Assembly (NCBI GenBank): GCA_038246575.1
Contig: JBBRVU010000139.1
Location: forward strand, 1-11,259
Reading direction: 5' to 3'
DNA: 11,259 nt
DNA from: JACCUZ01 sp038246575
Lineage (GTDB): Bacteria > Actinomycetota > Actinomycetes > JACCUZ01
Both the position numbers and the translations under genes were made by a program. The notes under the pieces were generated by a model. The model worked only from the letters and a program-made list of their open reading frames with translations, searched no databases and had not been told where the DNA came from. Numbering within the stretch: position 1 is the first letter of the stretch; each line of letters begins with the position of its first letter. Positions 1 through 5,334 of the stretch are shown here, piece after piece.

Positions 1-1
1 C

Positions 2-88
2 TACCTGCCGCTGCCCGCCGAGACCGCATCGGCCCTGTTCCAAGTCGTGTCACAGCGGTACCCGAAGACCTCGATCACTCACCAGCAA
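2..88 (+). pseudogene. istB: IstB-like ATPase of IS21 transposase, C-terminal fragment
   Basis: IstB is the AAA+ helper ATPase of IS21-type transposition. It delivers target DNA to the IstA transposase. Reading frame 2 gives a segment containing LFQVVSQRYPKTSI, which matches the LFxVVSxRYExxSIIxTxN region near the sensor-1 part of IstB. After this the frame stays open to about 277, but the residues (THQQQRRRPTP onward) no longer resemble the family, which would continue with TNRxFxEW and a C-terminal helical tail. The gene is therefore cut off at the left by the window and broken at the right by mutation or deletion. It may simply be a degraded relic that marks past mobile-element activity beside the accessory genes. 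Confidence 0.6.
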
Positions 89-124
89 CAAAGGCGTCGG
101 CCGACTCCGTGGAGCCACGCAGGG

Positions 125-166
125 TGGGGACTTTCAGTGAGCAGGTCTGGGGACTTTCAGATGAGC
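125..166 (+). repeat. Two direct copies of TGGGGACTTTCAG, IS21-type end repeat
   Basis: The 13-mer TGGGGACTTTCAG occurs at 125-137 and again at 148-160, a 23-base period. The copies are followed by TGAGC (138-142) and ATGAGC (161-166). In IS21-family elements short repeats near each end serve as transposase binding sites, so these are read as the right-end binding sites of the decayed element. The true outer boundary probably lies close to 170 but cannot be fixed without the partner end. Confidence 0.55.
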
Positions 167-297
167 GTCATCACCCTAGCGTTCGAACCGGGCCGACCTC
201 CGGGGCTGCGCGACAAGATGCGTCCTTTCGCCGCCAGTGGAGGAGGTCGTCCTGTGAATGGGTGCGCGCGTGTGTAGTTGAGCGGCAGGATGCGCCC

Positions 298-795
298 ATG
301 GACATCGCGACAGTCCTCGTCTCTGTGGTGGCGCTGCTCGTGGCGTGTGCCTCGGCTTGGTACGCCCGCAGCCAGGCCGTGGAGGCACGACGCCAGGCCG
401 CCGCGTCCGAGGAGGCCGTCCGCATCGAGCGGGAGCGCCGCGAAGAGGAGCGGGATGACCGGGCCCGCGCCGATCTGGCCGCCGCGACAGCCGATGTCGT
501 CATGGATGTTCAGCGCACCTTCGGCCTTGACTCTCGCCCGACACTGAGAGTCGTGAATCGCGGACCGCATGAAGCGGTCGACGTCCATGCCTTCTTCGTC
601 GATGCCAACGATGGTCTTGGCGCACCCGACACCTCGCAGTGGCGGGACTTGGGCGGCACCGATCCGCCACTGGGTGGCTCGGTTAGGTCCGTGCGCTGGG
701 ACGCCGACAACGAGACCACCAGTGACTTTCGAGCCATTATCGAGTGGACCGATGGCCGCGGCCGCCAGCGCAAAGAGTTCAGAGTGCGTGCCTGA
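298..795 (+). CDS. Small single-pass membrane protein with coiled coil and beta-rich C-terminal domain
   Basis: The protein has 165 residues. Residues 3-22 (TVLVSVVALLVACASAWYA region) form one hydrophobic membrane helix at the very N-terminus, with no signal peptidase site. Residues about 23-62 are rich in Arg, Glu and Ala with long heptad-like stretches (RIERERREEERDDR) and look like a coiled coil. Residues about 75-165 contain alternating polar and hydrophobic strands (TLRVVNRG, VDVHAFFVD, FRAIIEWTD, KEFRVRA) that suggest an immunoglobulin-like beta sandwich. The ATG at 298 is chosen because GGCAGGA lies about 8 bases upstream. An in-frame extension to 109 would run through the IS21 end repeats. 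I do not recognise a named family. Small proteins with this helix, coil and sandwich plan are common in actinobacteria, and their role is unknown. It stands alone, with the IS remnant upstream and a gene-poor spacer downstream. Confidence 0.75.
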   Translation: MDIATVLVSVVALLVACASAWYARSQAVEARRQAAASEEAVRIERERREEERDDRARADLAAATADVVMDVQRTFGLDSRPTLRVVNRGPHEAVDVHAFFVDANDGLGAPDTSQWRDLGGTDPPLGGSVRSVRWDADNETTSDFRAIIEWTDGRGRQRKEFRVRA

Positions 796-951
796 AGAGC
801 GACGTGCAGGCCAATTGGGGACCGGGTCTACGCGTGTCTCAGCGCCGCCAGTCGACCAAAGGCAACTGTTTCGAGGTGAAATCCAAGGGCGTAGACGAAG
901 TAGGTGCCGGATTGGCAGCGTTGGTCGTGGGGCTTCAGTGGCCGGCAAACT

Positions 952-1021
952 CCTCAGCTGAATCGGCGATCGAGCCGGCCGTGGACACGCCATCACGAGG
1001 ATTGGCGACGGCGAGCTGAGG
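952..1021. repeat. Inverted repeat CCTCAGCT / AGCTGAGG
   Basis: CCTCAGCT at 952-959 is exactly complementary to AGCTGAGG at 1014-1021, with 54 bases between. The right arm continues as AGCTGAGGTG, which recurs at 10016-10025, there too as the right arm of a CTCAGCT/AGCTGAG inverted repeat. The loop is long, so a strong RNA hairpin is unlikely. The arms may be the ends of a small inserted unit. Confidence 0.4.
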
Positions 1022-1038
1022 TGGGCTCTTAGCGAGCG
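1022..1038 (+). repeat. Possible decayed copy of the dispersed GCGTCATA-type element
   Basis: Directly after AGCTGAGG the sequence reads TGGGCTCTTAGCGAGCG. It aligns with TGCGTCATAGCGCCGC, which follows the same AGCTGAGG at 10016-10023. The shared part (TC, TAGCG) is short, so this may be coincidence. It is listed because position, orientation and the preceding 10-mer all agree. Confidence 0.25.
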
Positions 1039-1107
1039 TGTCCGGAAAGCTGTCGGCTAACAGCCCTACCGACGAACATCCGGAACCGTGCTCGGGCAGG
1101 GAACCGG

Positions 1108-1368
1108 TCAGCAGAGCACGTGTAGAAACTGGTGGTTCTGTGGGGGATATTTCTCCCACAGAGCTGCCGAGGCCTTGCTCGCCTCGCCGTGCTCCCCGAT
1201 CCGGTCAAAGGTCGCGTGATCGGCTACTTCCAAGTGCAGCGTAATCGTGTCCCCGCCGCCCAGAATTCGGTACCCGACGACCCCGTCGACGGCGGTCGCC
1301 GCCTTGGCCGCAGCTTCCACCGTGTCCAGGGCTTCCTTGGGAAACGTTGTCGCGTGAACGATAGTCAT
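1108..1368 (-). CDS. Small hypothetical protein, possibly a dimeric alpha-beta barrel
   Basis: The protein has 86 residues. The start ATG (1368-1366) has a strong AGGAG six bases upstream, which supports a real gene. The pattern is strand (MTIVHATTF), helix (KEALDTVEAAAKAATAV), turn and strand (VVGYRILGG), strand (TITLHLEVAD), helix (ATFDRIGEHGEASKASAALWEKY) and a short C-terminal strand (HQFLHVL). This beta-alpha-beta-beta-alpha-beta order is that of ferredoxin-like, antibiotic-monooxygenase-type domains, which usually dimerise. The length fits a minimal domain. No catalytic residues can be assigned and the function is unknown. A stem-loop lies within its last codons (1137-1162). It stands alone on the - strand with spacers on both sides. 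Confidence 0.6.
   Translation of the reverse strand: MTIVHATTFPKEALDTVEAAAKAATAVDGVVGYRILGGGDTITLHLEVADHATFDRIGEHGEASKASAALWEKYPPQNHQFLHVLC
1137..1162. other. Ten-base-pair stem-loop inside the 3' end of the 86-residue ORF
   Basis: TCTGTGGG (1137-1144) is exactly complementary to CCCACAGA (1155-1162). A G-T wobble and one more G-C pair extend the stem to ten pairs, leaving the six-base loop ATATTT. It overlaps the codons for YPPQN near the C-terminus. No T-run follows on either strand, so it is not a classical intrinsic terminator. It might shape the 3' end of the - strand transcript. Confidence 0.5.
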
Positions 1369-1444
1369 GATGCGCTCCTAATCTGGAGAGAGCCAGCGAC
1401 ACATCCACTGTAGGCACGGGGGTGCGCTCCGGCTACCTGTCAGC

Positions 1445-1466
1445 GCGACTGACCGCCGCGTGGCGG
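1445..1466 (+). repeat. Dispersed hairpin element, copy 1
   Basis: The core GCGACTGACCGCCGC (1445-1459) differs from the consensus mainly in its left half. The stem is CCGCC (1453-1457) with GGCGG (1462-1466) and the loop GCGT. It shares orientation with the other copies and lies 56 bases before copy 2. Confidence 0.4.
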
Positions 1467-1522
1467 GACAGCCTCCCCGATCACAGGTGGTCCAAGCCCA
1501 TCGGCCTGAGGCTCAGCGACAT

Positions 1523-1550
1523 GCGTCTAACCGCCGCATGTCCGGCGGTT
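1523..1550 (+). repeat. Dispersed hairpin element, copy 2
   Basis: The core is GCGTCTAACCGCCGC (1523-1537). This copy has the best stem of the set: AACCGCCG (1529-1536) pairs perfectly with CGGCGGTT (1543-1550) around the loop CATGTC. GTCTAAC fits the integron RYYYAAC box, but the right side reads GTTGCGC rather than GTTRRRY. Confidence 0.55.
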
Positions 1551-1674
1551 GCGCCGATTGTGGGATTTACCCGCTGTGAAGCAGCAACGTCTCAAACGAT
1601 CTAGTAGACGACGGCATGAGTCGGCTCTCAAAGAGTCGTCCCACGCGAGCGCTTCGTTCACGACCTCATTCTGC

Positions 1675-1689
1675 CGTTCCAGGGGAACG
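1675..1689. other. Small perfect hairpin in the spacer
   Basis: CGTTCC (1675-1680) and GGAACG (1684-1689) pair around the three-base loop AGG. It lies about 290 bases past the stop of the 842-residue gene on the - strand. It has no T-tract, so any terminator role is weakly supported. Confidence 0.25.
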
Positions 1690-1979
1690 ATCGGCCCAGC
1701 CACGGCGGAAGAGAAGGAGCCTGCCCTCTTGGTCGCCCCTTCGACGACACGGCCCCCGGTCCGGAGGTACGCAGTACACAGTTCGCTGTCCACGAGCGAA
1801 CTGCGCCGCACCGTCGAGCACCTCGAAGGCATCGCCCCCTCGGGACGGCAGCCACGCCATTCGGGCGACGAATCGACGCTGAGTCCCTCCATTCCGGCGG
1901 TGCACTAAGTTGGCGCTGGTGTGGCACGTGACCGGGGCCCCGACAGGACCCGAGCACCCCCCGGCGGTGTCGAACTGGG

Positions 1980-4508
1980 CTATCCGTTCCCTGTGGCCTC
2001 CGTCACCAAGGACCAGAGGGCCGGGGCAGTCCGCTCTGCGAACGCTGCGTGCGCCGCAACCGTCTCGGCCAGGGTGGCTGTACTTTGGGAGGCCTTCGCC
2101 AGCTCCCGCATCTCCCGCTCGTGCTGCTCGATGGGATCGCTTGGCCCGATGGGACGGTCCTCCGCGTACAGGCTCAGGAACTCTCGCCAGCGCTTTGCCG
2201 CTTCGACTAAGGCGCGATGCTCGGCGGTGAAGAACGAATGGGGTACTTCGATGACCTCGTTGACGATCTCTGTCAGGAAGGCGGTTTGAAGGCGCTCCGT
2301 GAGTCGCACGTCGTCCGAAGCGTCCTTCAGGTCCGCGTCGATGACATCGCCGGAGAATACGACCTCTTCCACCACGACATACACCTGGAAGGGCCGGTTG
2401 TCGGGGTGTCCGCGCAGGCGTACATCCAACCGGCCGTCGGCCCAGTCCAGCTCCCACGCGAGCTGCACGTGCTCCTCGGCCACGTGGCGGCGCTCTGCTG
2501 CGTCTAGGGCACGTTCGGCGAAAGCGCTGGCCGCGTCCACATCGACGACGTCGCTGAGAGATGGCGCGCGAAGAGTCATTCCGCGCGTCGGCGGTTCGGG
2601 CGGGGAAGCGGGAGCCAGATGTCCCGCTAGCGGCGATGTATCGGCGAGTTCGCGCGAGGTTGCTGCCCCGCCCAGCAGGTAGGGCGAGACTCCCCCCGTC
2701 GCGACGGCGGTACCGTCGACGGCGCCAAGGATCCGCAGTGGCATCTGATCCGCGTACGCCATCGTGTCGGACAACTCGGGGCCGCGGCCGACGGGCAAGT
2801 ACCAATCGAACGTTGAGGCGTTGATCGTGCGCTCGCCGGCAAGGTGCACGGGCACTGTCGGGGCGATGCCCTCGTAAAGCACCACCTCGGATAATACCGA
2901 GCTCCCGAAAAACTCTGTTCGCAGACGTTTCACCCTTGGCTCCGCCTGCGTCGACTCGTAGCCCGGACGCCAGACGTCACCCACATAGTCAAGGTGGCGC
3001 CAACCCTCAGATCCGAAGCTGGAACGCAAAGTACGCAGGACGACTCGGTAGCGGAAGGACGGCACGTATCCGGGCTCCTGGGTCCGGATCCGCGCAACCG
3101 CGGCGGCCGCGTAGCGCTTGCGAGTCGCCGGCGACTCGATCACCCCCTTCGGCAAGACCGAAGGGCTGGTGGCGGTTGTCGATGCGCTATTGATGAGCGC
3201 ACGGCTGTCGCGGGCCGAGCCGTCGACGGTCTGGCTGCGGTCGGGCGGGGTCGAAAGGAAGCGCAACGTCGCCGCCATGTGCACGAGATGCAGCATCCCG
3301 CTCACCATCTGGAGCCGGGCATAATCGTCGGCCGACTTCGCGTTCGCGGCAGCAGCAACGACATCGTCGTCGGAGTTCTCCGGAGGCCACCAATGGTAGT
3401 TGAACAGGCCGCGTGGGCCGATCTCCTCCCCAGCTGCGAACTGGCGGGCAAAGCAGTCCATCAGGAACTTGTCGTCGTAGCGGACGAGGTCAAAGGCTCC
3501 GACGGCGTACGCGTGATACGTATTCCACGCCTTGGGCCCGCCGCCCATCGGGATCTCGAACACGGGCCAGAGGCGCTGCTGCAAGAGCATCGGCGGGTTG
3601 TCTGAGCTGTACAGCGTGCGGGCCAGGCACTCGTCTTGCATCCGAACCACGAATCGGTCGATCGCGTCGGCTGTCTTGCGCAGCTGGCTGACGTAGCTGC
3701 CCGACGACCGAAACCACGGCATGGCGACCCTCGCGAGGGTCGTGTATGTGGTGGCGGTGAATAGCAGCATCGGGACACCGAACCGGTAGTCGAAGCGGGT
3801 GACTGTGGGCGGGGCCATCGGGACCGCAGGGACCGTGCCGTCCGAGCGCTGAAAAACCAGGAGCCCGGCAAGGAAGCCGCGGCCCTTATTTGAGTCAGCG
3901 TCGTAGGTTGCCGCCCACTCTTGGTCACGGATGCGTGACAGCGGCACGGCGACCTCGTCGACGACGTGCCTCATTTCCGCGAAGATCGCCGCCCTGGCTG
4001 CGCCTGTGGGCTTCTCCACCGACAGGCGGCGCAGCAGCCCGTCAACGACGTCGATTCGGCCGTCCAGGTTGGCGTGCATATCGACCATGTCCGAGGCTCG
4101 GGCGATCTGCTCGAGTCCGGTCACCTGGCCCTTCAGGCTGTAGAGAACCTTCGCGAGCTCCGGGCTCAAACCGTCGTCCTCCATGAGCATGCTCATGATC
4201 GACAACATCACGCCGACCGCCCAAACATAAACCGAGACCGCCGTCGCCGCGATCTTGGCGAGGCCCGCGACCGAACTCAGTAGGGTCACCAGCTCCCGGG
4301 ATGCGCCATACCCGACCCAGGCCTCGATGTCCTCAGCCGAGGATGGAAGCAGACCCCCGAGCTCTTTGAACGCATCCTCCAACTTCTTGGCCTCGAAGTG
4401 GATGCCTTGGGGCGGCAAGTAGACCTGTACATCGTCGGCCGGACCTGTGGTCAGCTTCCCGCTCTCGTCGAGATAGAGGCTCCCGCCGACCTTGACGACG
4501 AACGACAT
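1980..4508 (-). CDS. Large protein with membrane-active-looking helical N-terminal half; candidate pore-forming toxin-like protein
   Basis: The protein has 842 residues. The ATG at 4508-4506 is chosen because GGAGG (4518-4514) lies five bases upstream; the longer open frame to 4928 has no such site and atypical residues. There is no signal peptide. Residues 1-35 are beta-rich (FVVKVGGSLYLD, VQVYLPP). Residues about 40-300 are mostly helical, with a long hydrophobic stretch at 70-110 (VTLLSSVAGLAKIAATAV, VYVWAVGVMLSIMSMLM), long enough for a helical hairpin. A second hydrophobic segment is at 240-265 (FGVPMLLFTATTYTTLARVA). The middle, 300-600, mixes helices with Trp- and Tyr-rich parts (LFNYHWWPPEN, GWRHLDYVGDVW). 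Residues about 620-645 form a Pro/Ala-rich linker. Residues 650-842 are charged and helical. A soluble protein with a buried hydrophobic helical region recalls alpha-pore-forming or Cry-like toxins, but I recognise no diagnostic block. The function is inference. Upstream lies another large - strand gene across an 826-base spacer, which argues against one tight operon. Confidence 0.85.
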   Translation of the reverse strand: MSFVVKVGGSLYLDESGKLTTGPADDVQVYLPPQGIHFEAKKLEDAFKELGGLLPSSAEDIEAWVGYGASRELVTLLSSVAGLAKIAATAVSVYVWAVGVMLSIMSMLMEDDGLSPELAKVLYSLKGQVTGLEQIARASDMVDMHANLDGRIDVVDGLLRRLSVEKPTGAARAAIFAEMRHVVDEVAVPLSRIRDQEWAATYDADSNKGRGFLAGLLVFQRSDGTVPAVPMAPPTVTRFDYRFGVPMLLFTATTYTTLARVAMPWFRSSGSYVSQLRKTADAIDRFVVRMQDECLARTLYSSDNPPMLLQQRLWPVFEIPMGGGPKAWNTYHAYAVGAFDLVRYDDKFLMDCFARQFAAGEEIGPRGLFNYHWWPPENSDDDVVAAAANAKSADDYARLQMVSGMLHLVHMAATLRFLSTPPDRSQTVDGSARDSRALINSASTTATSPSVLPKGVIESPATRKRYAAAAVARIRTQEPGYVPSFRYRVVLRTLRSSFGSEGWRHLDYVGDVWRPGYESTQAEPRVKRLRTEFFGSSVLSEVVLYEGIAPTVPVHLAGERTINASTFDWYLPVGRGPELSDTMAYADQMPLRILGAVDGTAVATGGVSPYLLGGAATSRELADTSPLAGHLAPASPPEPPTRGMTLRAPSLSDVVDVDAASAFAERALDAAERRHVAEEHVQLAWELDWADGRLDVRLRGHPDNRPFQVYVVVEEVVFSGDVIDADLKDASDDVRLTERLQTAFLTEIVNEVIEVPHSFFTAEHRALVEAAKRWREFLSLYAEDRPIGPSDPIEQHEREMRELAKASQSTATLAETVAAHAAFAERTAPALWSLVTEATGNG
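3725..3742. repeat. Perfect 18-bp palindrome inside the 842-residue gene
   Basis: CGACCCTCGCGAGGGTCG reads the same on both strands. It encodes part of TTLARVA in the second hydrophobic segment. The right half (TCGCGAGGGTCGTG and following bases, 3731-3749) recurs with one mismatch at 8231-8249. It may be chance. Confidence 0.5.
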
Positions 4509-5334
4509 GCTGACCTCCAGAGGTACTTCCAGTCGGTGCGCCCTACTTAGGCTTCCAGCATGCATGTGCAGAGGGGCTGAGGGAAGTGCTTTACGCATGG
4601 ATCGAGGCGGCGAGGCGCTGCTACTAACGGACGCCAAAGGCGATCTGTATCGGTCACGGCACGAAACCGGCGCATACCTTTCGAGCGCCCGCCTGCTTCG
4701 TGATTCCGGCCTCGTGCCGCGAGGCGCTTTGGTCGCGGTGCGTGCCTGCAGGACAGGGTCCGGCGCGCACTCAGTTGGGAACGAAGCGCACTCTGAGGGC
4801 TGGCAGGTCGGGCTGGGCGCGGAACCCGGCAGAAATCCACGACCTGCATTGCACGTGAGTGACGTCGGTGGCCCACCACGCGTTGTACCGGCATGCCGAC
4901 GGTAGGCCGCCGTCGACAAGATCAGCAAGGGCGGCGAACGAGCCCCTCGACCGGGCCGTTCTTGTCGCTCAAGAGCCCGTGGTTGGTAGGTATTTGGACA
5001 TGTGCACGTCGAGTTGGCGTGGACCTAACGTTACCTCTGAGTGGTCAGCGGCACCGTCTTGATTTGCGTCACACCGCCGCCAAGCGGCAGGCCGTCAGGA
5101 GTTGCCGGCTAGGCGGGTCTGTGAGTCCGATCCCATCCGACTTTGCCGGCTGAAGCGCTGCCCCGCTCGCACGCTATCGGACCCGGATACCACCTTTCAC
5201 GACCAGGTAGATCTGACAGGAAGTATCGGCGACATCGTCACACGCCAGCGGAATCCGGTGGCGCCTCCAAGCGTCCTCGGAACTGGGTGGCCAATCCAGG
5301 AGGTGTGGAACGGGCGGGCTGAGTGCGTCTTGGC
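4509..5334. other. Long 826-base spacer between the two large minus-strand genes
   Basis: No convincing gene was seen. A + strand frame from the ATG at 4597 to 4905 (102 residues) has moderately gene-like codons at first, but its GAGGGAAG site is too far from the ATG and its C-terminal half looks random. Copy 3 of the dispersed hairpin element lies at 5066-5088. The first 50 bases hold the ribosome site of the 842-residue gene, and its promoter must lie further within this spacer. A clear -35/-10 pair could not be picked out by eye. Confidence 0.5.
5066..5088 (+). repeat. Dispersed hairpin element, copy 3
   Basis: The core is GCGTCACACCGCCGC (5066-5080). The stem is GCCGC (5076-5080) with GCGGC (5084-5088) around the loop CAA. 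It sits in the spacer separating the two large - strand genes. ACCTAAC at about 5024-5030 fits the RYYYAAC pattern, but no partner GTTRRRY follows within 150 bases. Confidence 0.5.

Larger units (their letters stand above)
1..170 (+). mobile_element. Remnant of the right end of an IS21-family insertion sequence
   Basis: The left edge of the window encodes a short istB-like C-terminal segment (see 2-88). About 35 bases further on are two copies of TGGGGACTTTCAG, followed by TGAGC or ATGAGC. Duplicated motifs of this kind just inside the end are characteristic of IS21-family elements, and the order istB then end repeats is the normal order. The expected last 40 or so residues of IstB are missing between the two, so the element has an internal deletion here and is not functional at this end. 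The rest of the element, if any, lies to the left of the window. Assignment is from memory of the family, not from a search. Confidence 0.6.
796..1107. other. Gene-poor spacer between + and - strand genes
   Basis: This lies between the end of the + strand membrane protein and the end of the - strand 86-residue ORF, so both genes run into it. No ORF here has a good ribosome site or family resemblance. It holds an 8-bp inverted repeat (952-959 and 1014-1021) and, just after it, a stretch that resembles the dispersed hairpin repeat found elsewhere in the window. No T-tract typical of an intrinsic terminator was seen. Confidence 0.5.
1369..1979. other. Gene-poor 0.6-kb spacer with two hairpin repeats
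   Basis: This lies between the start of the 86-residue ORF and the 3' end of the 842-residue gene. Two copies of the dispersed hairpin element are at 1445-1466 and 1523-1550. From about 1550 to 1905 both strands have open frames of 119-121 codons. They lack ribosome sites, have odd residue content and match nothing I know, so I do not call genes. A small perfect stem CGTTCC-AGG-GGAACG is at 1675-1689. The stretch could be decayed coding DNA. Confidence 0.5.

Noticed and set aside
157..996. 279-codon - strand frame across the first membrane-protein gene
   Set aside because: It runs antisense through the IS21 end repeats and through the better-supported + strand gene, and has no recognisable domain.
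1666..2805. Long - strand frame of 379 codons
   Set aside because: It overlaps the 842-residue gene in another frame, and its product is Arg/Gly/Pro-rich without family features. It is a shadow of high-GC coding DNA.
2994..3605. 203-codon + strand frame opposite the 842-residue gene
   Set aside because: It is antisense to a convincing gene. The residues look like back-translated GC-rich codons and there is no ribosome site.
4597..4905. Possible 102-residue + strand gene beginning MDRGGEALLLTDAKGDLY
   Set aside because: The first third has reasonable codon use, but the ribosome site is too distant, the second half looks random, and it overlaps the likely promoter region of the 842-residue gene. 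It would need homologues to be accepted.
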